Positions 42,918 through 54,430 of a DNA stretch of 64,000 nt are shown here, in pieces. Every line of letters starts with the position of its first letter. Within the stretch, counting starts at the first letter, position 1. The notes under the pieces are model-generated. The model made no database searches. It saw nothing but the letters and a program-made list of their open reading frames with translations, and was not told the origin of the DNA. The DNA comes from Polynucleobacter sp. HIN5. GTDB lineage: Bacteria; Pseudomonadota; Gammaproteobacteria; Burkholderiales; Burkholderiaceae. Both the position numbers and the translations under genes were made by a program. The DNA is taken from NCBI RefSeq assembly GCF_030297555.1, contig NZ_AP028136.1:1426001-1490000 (forward strand), written 5' to 3'.

Positions 42918-45170
42918 TTAAGCGCGCACGCAGTCGACGTAGTAACCATTATTGCCATCGGCATTTTTAACCAGGCCGTGGATATCGGTTTCAAAACCTG
43001 GGAATTGCTGATTAAAGTCACGAGCAAAGCGTAAGTAATTCACAATCGCTTTATTAAAGCGCTCGCCTGGAATCAGCAGCGGAATGCCCGGGGGATATGG
43101 TGTCACCAGCATAGCGGTGATGCGACCCTCAAGCTCATCAATCGGTACTCGATCAATGTCTTTATGCGCCATCTTGCTCCAGGCATCGCCAGGGACCATC
43201 GCAGGCTCCATATTTGAGAGGTACATCTCGGTAGTCATCCGGGCTACATCGCGGCTCTTATAAAAAGAATGGATTTGCGCAGAAATCTCTTGCAACCCAA
43301 CCCGTTCATACCGGGGATGCTTGGCGACAAACTCAGGCAGTACCTTCCACAGAGGTTGGTTCTTATCAAAGTGATCCTTGAACTGTTGCAACTCGGTTAC
43401 CAGAGTATTCCAACGTCCTTTGGTAATACCAATCGTGAACATGATGAAGAAGGAATAGAGCCCGGTCTTTTCAACGATCACACCATGCTCAGCTAAGTAT
43501 TTGGTCACAATACTGGCCGGAATACCAATCTCACCAAAGTTACCTTCAATATCTAAACCTGGCGTCACCACCGTTGCCTTGATCGGATCAAGCATATTAA
43601 AGTTCTTGGCCAAAGGACCAAAGTCATGCCAATACGCATTAGGCTCCAAAATCCAATCGTCACGCGTTCCAATACCTTCTTCAGCCAAATGATCTGGACC
43701 CCAAACCTTAAACCACCAGTCAGAGCCAAATTCCTCATCTACTTTACGCATCGCACGCCGAAAATCCAAGGCTTCCGCAATCGACTCTTCAACCAAGGTG
43801 GTACCGCCAGGGGACTCCATCATGGCTGCCGATACATCGCATGAGGCAATAATCGCGTACTGCGGACTGGTCGAGGTATGCATCAAGTAGGCCTCGTTAA
43901 AGCAATCTCGATCAAGCTTACGCTCCTGCGCATCCTGCACTAAGACTTGCGAGGCTTGCGATAAGCCAGCGAGTAATTTATGGGTTGATTGGGTTGAGAA
44001 CAATAAACTCTTTTGCGGACGCTTACGATGCTGACCAATCGCATGCATGTCCTGATAAAAAGGATGGAAAGCGGCGTGTGGCAACCACGCTTCATCAAAA
44101 TGCAAGCTGTCGACCTTACCATCGAGCATCGACTTAATCATCTCAACGTTATAGACAATTCCGTCATAGGTGCTTTGAGTAATCGTTAAGACCCGTGGCA
44201 CAACATTTTTATCTTTGATAAAGGGGTTGGCCGCAATCTTTTTCTGGATATTGGCCCACTCAAACTCTTCCTTTGGAATCGGCCCAATAATGCCAAGGTG
44301 ATTACGGGTGGGCATCAAGAAGACTGGGATCGCACCCATCATCATGATCGAATGAATCACGGATTTATGGCAATTGCGATCAACTAGAACTACGTCGCCT
44401 GGCGCCACCGTCGAGTGCCAAACAATTTTGTTCGAGGTCGACGTACCATTGGTGACAAAAAACAAATGGTCTGCATTGAAGATACGTGCAGCATTGCGCT
44501 CACTCGCCACCACGGGTCCGGTGTGATCTAAGAGCTGGCCTAACTCTTCCACTGCATTGCACACGTCGGCACGCAGCATGTTCTCACCAAAAAATTGATG
44601 GAACATGCGACCAACAGGGCTCTTCAAAAAGGCAACGCCTCCGGAATGACCTGGGCAATGCCATGAATACGAACCCTCAGAGGCATAGTGGGTGAGCGCC
44701 CGAAAGAATGGGGGCGCTAAAGAATCAAGATAGACCTTCGCCTCACGAATGATGTGGCGCGCCACGAACTCCGGCGTATCTTCATTCATATGAATGAAGC
44801 CATGCAGCTCACGCAAAATATCGTTCGGAATATGGCGCGAGGTACGGGTCTCACCATACAAAAAGATCGGAATATCTTCATTGCGCTTACGCACTTCGAC
44901 GACAAAAGAGCGCAAATTAGTAATTGCTGGTAGATCACTGTCTTCAGAGTCGATAACAGCATCAAATTCTTCATCGTCAATCGATAAAATGAAGCAGGAT
45001 GCCCGTGAGGCTTGCTGCGCAAATGAAGTGAGATCCCCATAACTGGTAAGACCAATCACCTCAATTCCCTCCTTCTCAATCGCAACTGCAAGGTCACGAA
45101 TACCAGAACCCGAAATGTTCTCGGAGCGAAAGTCTTCATCAATGATGATGATCGGGAAACGAAATTTCAT
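42918..45170 (-). CDS. Orn/Lys/Arg decarboxylase, AdiA-like
   Basis: 750-residue fold-type I PLP decarboxylase. An N-terminal receiver-like wing (~1-130) is followed by YSWHCPGHSGGVAFLKSPVG, the PLP-lysine motif STQSTHKLLAGLSQAS near residue 395, and the C-terminal domain YPPGIPLLIPGERF. The length and layout match biodegradative arginine decarboxylase AdiA (755) rather than SpeA. Substrate choice among Arg, Lys and Orn cannot be fixed. Convergent with argH (8 bp gap), so arginine or polyamine metabolism is likely. Confidence 0.88.
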   Translation of the reverse strand: MKFRFPIIIIDEDFRSENISGSGIRDLAVAIEKEGIEVIGLTSYGDLTSFAQQASRASCFILSIDDEEFDAVIDSEDSDLPAITNLRSFVVEVRKRNEDIPIFLYGETRTSRHIPNDILRELHGFIHMNEDTPEFVARHIIREAKVYLDSLAPPFFRALTHYASEGSYSWHCPGHSGGVAFLKSPVGRMFHQFFGENMLRADVCNAVEELGQLLDHTGPVVASERNAARIFNADHLFFVTNGTSTSNKIVWHSTVAPGDVVLVDRNCHKSVIHSIMMMGAIPVFLMPTRNHLGIIGPIPKEEFEWANIQKKIAANPFIKDKNVVPRVLTITQSTYDGIVYNVEMIKSMLDGKVDSLHFDEAWLPHAAFHPFYQDMHAIGQHRKRPQKSLLFSTQSTHKLLAGLSQASQVLVQDAQERKLDRDCFNEAYLMHTSTSPQYAIIASCDVSAAMMESPGGTTLVEESIAEALDFRRAMRKVDEEFGSDWWFKVWGPDHLAEEGIGTRDDWILEPNAYWHDFGPLAKNFNMLDPIKATVVTPGLDIEGNFGEIGIPASIVTKYLAEHGVIVEKTGLYSFFIMFTIGITKGRWNTLVTELQQFKDHFDKNQPLWKVLPEFVAKHPRYERVGLQEISAQIHSFYKSRDVARMTTEMYLSNMEPAMVPGDAWSKMAHKDIDRVPIDELEGRITAMLVTPYPPGIPLLIPGERFNKAIVNYLRFARDFNQQFPGFETDIHGLVKNADGNNGYYVDCVRA

Positions 45171-45176
45171 GATGGC

Positions 45177-45743
45177 TTAGGTTTTGGGTAGGGTAACGCC
45201 GTGTTGGCCTTGGTACTTACCGCCACGATCTTTGTAAGAGGTGCCGCATACTTCATCGCTCTCAAAGAAAAGGACTTGAGCACAGCCCTCGCCAGCATAA
45301 ATTTTGGCTGGTAATGGAGTGGTATTCGAAAACTCCAGGGTGACATAACCTTCCCACTCAGGTTCAAATGGCGTGACGTTAACGATGATTCCGCAACGCG
45401 CATAGGTACTCTTGCCTACGCATATGGTTAATACATTGCGAGGGATCTTGAAATACTCCACCGTTCTTGCCAAGGCAAAGGAATTGGGGGGGATGATACA
45501 GACATCACCCTTGAAATCCACAAATGATTTTTCATCAAATTGCTTCGGATCCACAATCGTGCTGTTGATATTCGTGAAGATCTTGAACTCATTTGCGCAT
45601 CGAATATCATAGCCATAACTTGATGTGCCATAACTCACAATTTTTTGCCCTGCGGCGTTCGTCCGAATTTGGCCAGGCTCAAAGGGGCTGATCATGCCCC
45701 CTTCGGCCATCCGGCGGATCCAATGGTCAGATTTAATAGTCAT
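45177..45743 (-). CDS. dcd: dCTP deaminase
   Basis: Makes dUTP from dCTP for thymidylate synthesis. 188 residues from ATG 45743 ([18 protein letters not shown]), exactly the family length. [28 protein letters not shown], and a C-terminal [15 protein letters not shown] are conserved. It precedes the decarboxylase gene by 6 bp. Confidence 0.97.
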   Translation of the reverse strand: MTIKSDHWIRRMAEGGMISPFEPGQIRTNAAGQKIVSYGTSSYGYDIRCANEFKIFTNINSTIVDPKQFDEKSFVDFKGDVCIIPPNSFALARTVEYFKIPRNVLTICVGKSTYARCGIIVNVTPFEPEWEGYVTLEFSNTTPLPAKIYAGEGCAQVLFFESDEVCGTSYKDRGGKYQGQHGVTLPKT

Positions 45744-45797
45744 GGCGGGATTGTAAGACTTTCGCGCCCAAGTGGGCACAAAGCCCTGCTTTCAGGT

Positions 45798-46640
45798 CTA
45801 AGGTGTCTGAAAAACCACACGCTCCGGGGCGTTGTAAATCTCAAAGTGCTTACCGGAGCAGCGCGAGAGCAAGGTTAAATGGGTCTTTTTAGCCAACTCC
45901 AAACCCATCTGCGTGACTCCGGAACGGGTGAGCAGAAAGGGAATGCCCATCTGAGCCCCTTTGATCACCATCTCAGAGGTTAGGCGCCCGGTCGTAAAGA
46001 AGATGAGTTCCTCACCATGGCGCTTAGCCAACCAGAGTAAGCCTGAAATAGAATCAACCGCATTGTGTCGCCCCACATCCTCAATCAGATGCAAGAGTCT
46101 GACCCGATCGTCTCCCGCGCGCTCAAAGACGGCGCAGGCATGTACAGAGCCGGCTTTTTTGTAAATGGTTTCGTGAGCCCGGATTTGCTCTAATAGATCC
46201 ACAATCGCCGCTTGGTGAAGCTTGGGGCCCTCTGGCAGCCGAATTTGAGCCATGTCCTCCATCAGTCCACCGAACATGGTTCCTTGACCACAGCCCGTGG
46301 TTACCACCCGCTTACTGGTAATCGCATCAATATCGACGGTGCTTCGGCGGGTCTTGACCGCCACCGAATCGGTGTCCCAATCGACCTGAATACTCTCAAT
46401 ATCCTCAGCCGATTCCACCAATCGTTGGTTGCGTAAATAACCCAAGACCAAGGCCTCGGGGGCAGAACCCAAGGTCATGAGGGTCACTACTTCGCGCTTA
46501 TCTAAGTAGATCGTGAGCGAGCGCTCCCCTGGAATAAAGGTTGTTTTCTGACGCCCTAACTCATCGATAATCGTTACCTCATGAACCACCGGTACCGAGG
46601 CATTGGTCATTGCAATAGTTGATTGTGAAGTCCTACTCAT
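45798..46640 (-). CDS. fdhD: Formate dehydrogenase accessory sulfurtransferase FdhD
   Basis: Transfers sulfur from IscS to the molybdenum cofactor of formate dehydrogenase. 280 residues. GCGQGTMFG near residue 114 replaces the CxxC of E. coli FdhD, keeping the first Cys only; HEDVGRHN-like IEDVGRHNAVD and FFTTGRLTSEMV are present. No fdh structural genes in the window. Functionally it would complement the oxalate/formyl-CoA module 4-10 kb away, whose product is formate. Confidence 0.93.
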   Translation of the reverse strand: MSRTSQSTIAMTNASVPVVHEVTIIDELGRQKTTFIPGERSLTIYLDKREVVTLMTLGSAPEALVLGYLRNQRLVESAEDIESIQVDWDTDSVAVKTRRSTVDIDAITSKRVVTTGCGQGTMFGGLMEDMAQIRLPEGPKLHQAAIVDLLEQIRAHETIYKKAGSVHACAVFERAGDDRVRLLHLIEDVGRHNAVDSISGLLWLAKRHGEELIFFTTGRLTSEMVIKGAQMGIPFLLTRSGVTQMGLELAKKTHLTLLSRCSGKHFEIYNAPERVVFQTP

Positions 46641-46727
46641 GAGCAGATTGATCCTTGGCCATCATCGATACCCCGCGGTATCTCACCATACACTTTAACC
46701 GCAGTCTAAAATCAATGTTTAATAAAA

Positions 46728-48395
46728 ATGATTGATATGCGTCAACTGCTCGTTACCTCCGCCCTACCCTACGCCAATGGCCAGATCCATATTGGGCATC
46801 TCGTGGAATACGTACAAACGGATATCTGGGTTCGGTTCCAAAGAATGCGTGGCCATGAGGTGCATTACGTCGGTGCCGACGATACCCACGGTACTCCGAT
46901 CATGCTACGAGCTGAAAAAGAAGGAATTACCCCGAAAGAACTGATCGATAAGGTGTGGCATGAACACAAGCGGGATTTCGATCACTTTCTCATCTCCTTT
47001 GATCATTACTACACCACCGATAGTCCTGAAAATGAGCAGTTGTCTCGGGATATTTATCTGAAGCTGCGGGATGCCGGACTAATTGAAAAACGGTCCATTG
47101 AACAAGCCTATGATCCTGTCAAAGAAATGTTTTTACCAGATCGCTTCATTAAAGGTAATTGCCCTAAATGTGGAGCGGCTGATCAGTATGGTGACTCGTG
47201 TGAAAAGTGTGGTGCCACCTATGCACCCACCGATCTCAAAAATCCATACTCTGTAGTGAGTGGCGCCACGCCGGTTCGTAAAGTCTCGGATCATTATTTT
47301 TTCAAGCTCTCGGATCCACGCTGCGAAGCATTCTTACGCGATTGGACTCAGGTGAAAACCCCGCTTCAGAGTGAAGCCAAGAACAAGATGAAAGAGTGGG
47401 TGGGTACCGAGGGTGATAGCAAACTTGGGGACTGGGATATCTCGCGTGACGCGCCCTACTTTGGCTTTGAAATCCCCGACGCGCCCGGTAAATATTTTTA
47501 TGTCTGGCTTGATGCTCCCATTGGCTATTACGCGAGCTTCCTAAAGTATTGCAAGGAACGAGGCCTTGATTTTGCAAACTGGGTCAAGCCTGATAGCACG
47601 ACTGAGCAATACCACTTCATCGGTAAAGACATTTTGTATTTTCATACGCTCTTTTGGCCTGCGACCTTGCACTTTTCTGGCTATCGCACACCCACCAATG
47701 TTTATGCTCACGGATTCTTAACCGTGGATGGCGAGAAGATGAGTAAATCGCGCGGTACGCTCATATCTGCAAACAGTGTGATTGAGGCGGGCCTGAACCC
47801 AGAGTGGTTCCGCTACTACTTTGCGACCAAGTTAAATGCGACTATGGAAGATCTTGATCTGAACCTTCACGATTTTGTGGCACGCGTGAATAGCGACCTC
47901 TTGGGAAAGTACATCAACATTGCTAGTCGTACCGCTGGATTTTTAGTCAAGCGCTTTGAGGGTCGAGTCATCGATGCGGCGATGGCCCATCCATTACTGG
48001 AATCGATTGCCAATGCGAGTGACTCGATTGCTGATCTATATGAAACTCGCGAATTTGCAAAAGCGGTACGCCAAATTATGGAGCTCGCAGACCTGGTCAA
48101 TGCCTACGTCGATGAAAACAAGCCCTGGGAACTTGCTAAGGATCCCCAAGGGTCAAACAAACTACATGAAGTGTGCAGTGTCATCCTAGAATCCTTTCGG
48201 CGTTTGAGTTTGTACTTAAAGCCTGTCTTACCAAATCTTGTTACTCAAGTTGAAGAATTTTTGTCCATTCCACCAATGCAATGGCAGGATATCGGCAAAT
48301 CATTAAAGAGTAATTCTGCAATTCAACCCTATCGCCATTTAATGACCCGGGTCGAGCCGACACAGGTGGATACGCTTCTCGAATTAAATCGCTGA
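46728..48395 (+). CDS. metG: Methionyl-tRNA synthetase, short form
   Basis: Class I synthetase. 555 residues. [20 protein letters not shown] contains the HIGH box, a zinc knuckle [17 protein letters not shown] lies near residue 144, and KMSKSRG near 341; an anticodon-binding helical domain follows. The C-terminal Trbp111-like tRNA-binding domain found in ~680-residue MetG is missing, and no frame for it follows. ATG 46728 or 46737 may be the start; neither has a clear SD. Confidence 0.96.
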   Translation: MIDMRQLLVTSALPYANGQIHIGHLVEYVQTDIWVRFQRMRGHEVHYVGADDTHGTPIMLRAEKEGITPKELIDKVWHEHKRDFDHFLISFDHYYTTDSPENEQLSRDIYLKLRDAGLIEKRSIEQAYDPVKEMFLPDRFIKGNCPKCGAADQYGDSCEKCGATYAPTDLKNPYSVVSGATPVRKVSDHYFFKLSDPRCEAFLRDWTQVKTPLQSEAKNKMKEWVGTEGDSKLGDWDISRDAPYFGFEIPDAPGKYFYVWLDAPIGYYASFLKYCKERGLDFANWVKPDSTTEQYHFIGKDILYFHTLFWPATLHFSGYRTPTNVYAHGFLTVDGEKMSKSRGTLISANSVIEAGLNPEWFRYYFATKLNATMEDLDLNLHDFVARVNSDLLGKYINIASRTAGFLVKRFEGRVIDAAMAHPLLESIANASDSIADLYETREFAKAVRQIMELADLVNAYVDENKPWELAKDPQGSNKLHEVCSVILESFRRLSLYLKPVLPNLVTQVEEFLSIPPMQWQDIGKSLKSNSAIQPYRHLMTRVEPTQVDTLLELNR

Positions 48396-48463
48396 GACGC
48401 CCTTAAAAATCGTTAATAATGAAGGGTGTTGTAATTCATTTTATTATGTAAGTTATTGATTTT

Positions 48464-48644
48464 ATGAAGAAATATAAATCTCAAGCGACCTTGTTTTTAG
48501 AAAAACTCAAGTCTCAAAATCCCCAACTGGAACAAGCGCAGCGTGAAGGTCGTGCTCTTCTGTGGGATAAGCCCGCATTGAGTCCTGATGAGATCCGCCG
48601 TAACCAACTGGCTAAAGTCAAGCAACGCGCTTACGTGTATGGCA

Positions 48645-48652
<8 letters not shown>
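48464..48652 (+). CDS. DUF3460 family protein
   Basis: 62 residues with the family pattern YKSQATLFLEKLKSQNPQLE, GRALLWDK and QRAYVYGND. Short cytosolic protein, conserved in betaproteobacteria, function unknown. Its stop overlaps the scpA start by 8 bp (coupled translation), tying it to the scpA-panC unit. Confidence 0.88.
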
Positions 48653-50359
<1,707 letters not shown>

Positions 50360-50362
50360 GGT

Positions 50363-51298
50363 TTAAGCGTCAAAGAACTGGCCAACTTGAATACCAGCCG
50401 CACTGGCACACTCAGCACCAGAAACTTTAGAACCTTTTCCTGCTTTGGCTTTCAGAACCTCAATCTGCCCGCCATGGCAAGCGACCTTAAATGAGTCTGG
50501 GCTTATCTCAACCACTTCGCCAGGTTTCCCTTTAACCGATCCGAAGGTCGGGGTGACATGCTTACGCACGTCATAGATCTGAACCTTCTCACCGTTGAGC
50601 GCAGTCCATGCACCTGGGGCTGGGTTACATGCCCGAATCAAGTTATAGATTTGGCTCACATGATTGGACCAATGAATCCGAGCGGCGGCTTGATCAAACC
50701 ACCCTTCGTAGTTCGCTTGCGACTCATCTTGCACCATTTCTTGATGCTTACCGACAGCTACGAGGTCAGCGGCCTCCAGTAATGCCTTGATCCCCAATGG
50801 GAAGAGGTGATTAAAGTACACCTGACCCAGGGTGTCATCTGGACCAATTGGTACTTCCTTTTGCAAAATGATTTCGCCTTCATCTAAACCATCGGAAGGC
50901 CTAAAGATGGTTAATCCAGTTTTGGTCTCACCCAATGCAATCGACCAACCGATGGCGCTAGGACCACGGTATCTTGGCAATAGCGATGGGTGATACTGAA
51001 TCGTGCCAAAGCGTGGGATCTTCACTAAATCCTGCGGTACAAATTGCAATACATAGGCCATCACACAAATATCCGCTTTGCTGTCGCGCATCGCATTGGC
51101 AGCCTCGGGCCCTTTGAGACTTGGAAACTGGAGCATATTGAGGCCCCGAGCCAAAGCGGTTTCTTTTAGGATCTCGGCCTTGGTGGCCTTCGGATTATCG
51201 GGTGGACAGAACACTGCCACCACCTCATCTCCACGCTCCAGAAAAGCCTCTAGTGCGGCTTTACCAAAATCCTGACTGCCAATGAGTGCAACGCGCAT
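50363..51298 (-). CDS. Formyltransferase-fold protein like the hydrolase domain of 10-formyl-THF dehydrogenase (ALDH1L1)
   Basis: 311 residues. YHPSLLPRYRGPSAIGW (H103) and FRPSDGLDEGEI (D139) align with His106/Asp142 of the N-terminal domain of 10-formyltetrahydrofolate dehydrogenase, and LFPLGIKALLEA plus NPAPGAW are shared with it. The catalytic Asn of Fmt is replaced by Gln101, as in the dehydrogenase family where it is Ile. So it is not the initiator-tRNA formyltransferase. Its ATG overlaps the stop of frc (TAATG), placing it in the oxalate module, where it may exchange or hydrolyse formyl groups derived from formyl-CoA. That role is inferred. Confidence 0.85.
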   Translation of the reverse strand: MRVALIGSQDFGKAALEAFLERGDEVVAVFCPPDNPKATKAEILKETALARGLNMLQFPSLKGPEAANAMRDSKADICVMAYVLQFVPQDLVKIPRFGTIQYHPSLLPRYRGPSAIGWSIALGETKTGLTIFRPSDGLDEGEIILQKEVPIGPDDTLGQVYFNHLFPLGIKALLEAADLVAVGKHQEMVQDESQANYEGWFDQAAARIHWSNHVSQIYNLIRACNPAPGAWTALNGEKVQIYDVRKHVTPTFGSVKGKPGEVVEISPDSFKVACHGGQIEVLKAKAGKGSKVSGAECASAAGIQVGQFFDA

Positions 51299-52545
51299 TA
51301 GATGACTTTCTTATGTCGTAAATCAATTAGATCATCGATATTAAAGCCAAGTTCTTGCAAGATCTCATCGGTGTGCTCACCCAATAGTGGTGAACGGGTA
51401 ACCTCGGTAGGGCTATCGGACAATTTGATCGGGTTACCAACGGTTAAATACTTGCCACGAATGGGGTGATCGACTTCCACCACCGTACCAGTGGCACGCA
51501 AGGCAGGTTCTTCAGCAATCTCTTTCATGGAGAGAATTGGGCCACAAGGCACATCGTACTGATTGAGCGTATTCATGACCTCAAACTTTGTCTTGGTCAT
51601 GGTCCATTTCTCAATCTCTGCAAAGATGCTCATGAGACGCGGCAAACGAGCCATAGGAGATGCGTAATCGGTGTCAGTAAGCCAATCTTCACGTCCAATC
51701 ACTTTACAAATCGCTTCCCACACTGCAGCCTGAACCACAATATAGATATAGGAATTAGGATCGGTTTCCCAACCCTTGCACTTTAGAATCCAGCCAGGCT
51801 GGCCACCGCCAGAAGCATTACCAGCACGGGGAACCGCATCACCAAACTTACCGTTAGGAAACTGTGGATACTCTTGCATCGTGCCATTACGATCCAAGCG
51901 CTGTTGGTCACGAAGTTTGACGCGGCAGAGATTGAGAACCGCGTCTTGCATGGCGGCATCGACCTTTTGCCCCTTTCCAGAGTGGGTACGATGATAAAGC
52001 GCGGTCACAATACCAAGCGCCAAATGCAAACCAGTGCCGCTATCACCAATCTGTGCACCCGTTACCATCGGGGGGCCATCATCAAAGCCTGTGGTTGATG
52101 CAGACCCGCCAGCGCATTGCGCAACGTTCTCATACACCTTGCAATCTTCGTAAGGCCCAGGTCCAAATCCCTTAATCGAGGCCATGATCATGCGGGGGTT
52201 GAGTTCTTGAATACGTTGCCAAGTAAATCCCATTCGATCGAGGGCGCCCGGTGCAAAGTTTTCAACCAGGACATCACACTGCTTAATCAGACGCTCCAGA
52301 ATATCTTTACCTTCTGGTGTTTTGGTATTCACGGTAATGGAGCGCTTGTTGTGATTGAGCATCGTGAAATACAAGCTATCGGCATCGGGTATATCTTGGA
52401 GTTGATTACGTGTTGCATCGCCCTCGCCCGAGCGCTCCACCTTGATGACATCCGCTCCAAACCAAGCGAGTAGCTGGGTGCACGTCGGCCCAGATTGAAC
52501 GTGCGTAAAGTCGAGGACCTTAATCCCCTCAAGTGCTTTAGCCAT
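51298..52545 (-). CDS. Formyl-CoA:oxalate CoA-transferase paralogue 1
   Basis: Class III CoA-transferase, 415 residues, closely resembling Oxalobacter Frc. Catalytic Asp168 lies in [12 protein letters not shown]. Position 48 is Gln, as in YfdW, rather than the Trp of Oxalobacter Frc. The glycine loop reads SGGGQPGW instead of GGGGQPGW, and GFDDGPP replaces GFWDGPP. These active-site changes relative to paralogue 2 suggest a different donor or acceptor acid. Coupled to the formyltransferase gene; follows the PAS gene by 102 bp. Confidence 0.9.
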   Translation of the reverse strand: MAKALEGIKVLDFTHVQSGPTCTQLLAWFGADVIKVERSGEGDATRNQLQDIPDADSLYFTMLNHNKRSITVNTKTPEGKDILERLIKQCDVLVENFAPGALDRMGFTWQRIQELNPRMIMASIKGFGPGPYEDCKVYENVAQCAGGSASTTGFDDGPPMVTGAQIGDSGTGLHLALGIVTALYHRTHSGKGQKVDAAMQDAVLNLCRVKLRDQQRLDRNGTMQEYPQFPNGKFGDAVPRAGNASGGGQPGWILKCKGWETDPNSYIYIVVQAAVWEAICKVIGREDWLTDTDYASPMARLPRLMSIFAEIEKWTMTKTKFEVMNTLNQYDVPCGPILSMKEIAEEPALRATGTVVEVDHPIRGKYLTVGNPIKLSDSPTEVTRSPLLGEHTDEILQELGFNIDDLIDLRHKKVI

Positions 52546-52587
52546 AAAAAAGTCCTAAAAAGTATGAAAATATGATGAAAGCCATTT

Positions 52588-52601
52588 TACCAGTGCTGGT
52601 A
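52588..52601. promoter_or_regulatory. Palindrome TACCAG-TG-CTGGTA upstream of frc paralogue 1
   Basis: Perfect 6 bp arms with a 2 bp centre, 43 bp upstream of the ATG at 52545, in the 102 bp gap after the PAS gene. It could be an operator or a small mRNA hairpin. No clear promoter hexamers flank it. Confidence 0.4.
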
Positions 52602-52647
52602 TTGGCTAAAAATGATGATCCAGACCCAATCCGAGGCAGCCGTTGGA

Positions 52648-53079
52648 TCAAGCCTCTGGCTTGGATTCCAGCTCGAGCAGGCGCTTTTTAAGCTCTTTTT
52701 CTTCCAAGAATCGAGCGGTTTCATCTCGAATTACCGCAACGACACCGCTCACTTGACGGTCTTCATCATGGAGCATGGCAACCGTAAATGCGATCGACAA
52801 GGTATGGCCATCTTTGTGAATAGCCGGTACTCGCAGGGTCTGCTTCCCGTATTTCGTAGTGCCCGTTTCCATGGAATGGTGATAACCATCCCAATGACGC
52901 GCTCTGAATCGCTCAGGGGTAATGATGTCAAGGTTTCGTCCTAATACCTCTGCGGCGGTATATCCAAACATCTCTTCGGCAGCGCGATTCCATAACGTGA
53001 TTTTGCCTGCCACATCGGACACCACAACAGCATCACCAATCACCTGAATCAGCTGATCAAGGTCAACTTCATACTTCAT
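52648..53079 (-). CDS. Stand-alone PAS domain protein
   Basis: 143 residues: one PAS domain (DAVVVSDVAGKITLWNRAAE then EMFGYTAAEVLGRNLDIITP) with its PAC strand, and a short C-terminal helix (EEKELKKRLLELESK) that could form a coiled coil. There is no kinase, GGDEF or DNA-binding output. The ATG at 53079 is preceded by AGAGGAGG. It sits between the two frc genes, downstream of a terminator-like hairpin. Probably a ligand or redox sensor that signals by protein contact; partner unknown. Confidence 0.88.
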   Translation of the reverse strand: MKYEVDLDQLIQVIGDAVVVSDVAGKITLWNRAAEEMFGYTAAEVLGRNLDIITPERFRARHWDGYHHSMETGTTKYGKQTLRVPAIHKDGHTLSIAFTVAMLHDEDRQVSGVVAVIRDETARFLEEKELKKRLLELESKPEA

Positions 53080-53094
53080 GTTTCTGCCTCCTCT

Positions 53095-53124
53095 GAAAAA
53101 CAAATGGCGCCCGCAGGCGCCATT
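53095..53124 (-). terminator. Terminator-like hairpin between frc paralogue 2 and the PAS gene
   Basis: AATGGCGCC (53103-53111) / GGCGCCATT (53116-53124), perfect 9 bp stem, 4 nt loop; on the minus strand followed by TGTTTTTC. The SD and start of the PAS gene lie within ~25 nt downstream, leaving no room for a separate promoter after the hairpin. Confidence 0.85.
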
Positions 53125-53142
53125 GCTTAACAGCTAATCCGA

Positions 53143-54393
53143 TTAAACCGCTTTTGCCGCATGCAACTGAGCAATTTGGTCTTTGCTGTAGCCAAGATCC
53201 GATAGAACTTCATCGGTGTGCTCACCCAATACTGGGGATGGCTTCACTTCAATCTCCAGATCGGAGAACTTAATGGGGCTACCAATCGTGAGGTACTTGC
53301 CGCGGACTTTATGATCCACTTCCACGATGGAACCGCTGGCACGCAAATCAGGTGACTCGGCAATCTCTTTCATCGAGAGTACGGGTGCACATGGAATATC
53401 AAACTTGCGCAAGATATCAACGGCTTCGTACTTGGTCTTGTCTTTGAGCCAATCTTCGATGGTTGCGAAGATGTCAAAAATCTTGTCTTGACGTGCTTGC
53501 GCAGTCATATAGGCTGGATCAGTTGCCCACTCTGGTTTGCCAAGAGCCTTGGTAATTGGCTCCCAAGCGTGACCTTGAATCGTGAAATAGATGTAGGCAT
53601 TTGGATCGGTTTCCCAACCTTTGCACTTTAAGACCCAGCCAGGCTGACCACCACCACCGGCGTTACCGCCACGGGGTACGACATCACTAAACTTGCCATG
53701 GGGATACTGTGGATACTCTTCGAGGTAGCCAACACGATCCAAACGCTGTTGATCACGCAACTTCACACGGCAGAGGTTCAATACAGCATCTTGCATCGAG
53801 CAAGCCACTTTCTGGCCTTTGCCAGTCTTTTGACGGTGCATCAGGGCGGTCAAGATACCAATTGCCAAGTGCATACCGGTATTGCTGTCGCCCAATGCAG
53901 CCGCAGATACGGTGGGAGGACCATCCCAGAAACCGGTGGTCGATGCTGCACCGCCAGCGCACTGAGCAACGTTCTCATACACTTTTAGATCCTCGTACGA
54001 GTGACCGTCTGAGAAACCTTTTACGGAAGCCAAGATCATCTTGGGATTCAATTCCATAATGCGATCCCATGAGAATCCCATGCGATCTAAGGCGCCTGGG
54101 CCAAAGTTCTCAACCATCACATCAGAAACCTTGATCAACTTCTCGAGCACTTCTTTGCCCTCAGGAGTTTTGGTATCCAAGGTTAAAGAACGCTTATTGC
54201 CATTGAGCATCGTGAAATACAAGGCATCGGCATCCGGAATGTCACGCAACTGACTACGGGTCACGTCGCCTGAACCAGGACGCTCTACTTTAATCACGTC
54301 GGCACCATAAAAGCCGAGCAATTGGGTGCAAGCAGGACCTGCTTGTACGTGGGTGAAATCGATAATCCGAATTCCGTCTAGTGGTTTACTCAT
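53143..54393 (-). CDS. frc: Formyl-CoA:oxalate CoA-transferase paralogue 2
   Basis: 416 residues, very close to Oxalobacter formigenes Frc in every block: [31 protein letters not shown], catalytic Asp169 in [12 protein letters not shown], and an intact GGGGQPGW loop. It moves CoA from formyl-CoA to oxalate, feeding oxalyl-CoA decarboxylase. Position 48 is Gln (YfdW-like). It lies 37 bp after oxc in the same orientation: an oxc-frc core operon. Confidence 0.95.
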   Translation of the reverse strand: MSKPLDGIRIIDFTHVQAGPACTQLLGFYGADVIKVERPGSGDVTRSQLRDIPDADALYFTMLNGNKRSLTLDTKTPEGKEVLEKLIKVSDVMVENFGPGALDRMGFSWDRIMELNPKMILASVKGFSDGHSYEDLKVYENVAQCAGGAASTTGFWDGPPTVSAAALGDSNTGMHLAIGILTALMHRQKTGKGQKVACSMQDAVLNLCRVKLRDQQRLDRVGYLEEYPQYPHGKFSDVVPRGGNAGGGGQPGWVLKCKGWETDPNAYIYFTIQGHAWEPITKALGKPEWATDPAYMTAQARQDKIFDIFATIEDWLKDKTKYEAVDILRKFDIPCAPVLSMKEIAESPDLRASGSIVEVDHKVRGKYLTIGSPIKFSDLEIEVKPSPVLGEHTDEVLSDLGYSKDQIAQLHAAKAV

Positions 54394-54430
54394 CTTGAAT
54401 CTCCTTTGGACTCTTTATATCAATTAATGA

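Noticed and set aside
48397-48429. Hairpin ACGCCCTT/AAGGGTGT after metG as a terminator
   Set aside because: Long loop (17 nt), a G-U pair and no U-tract; probably chance.
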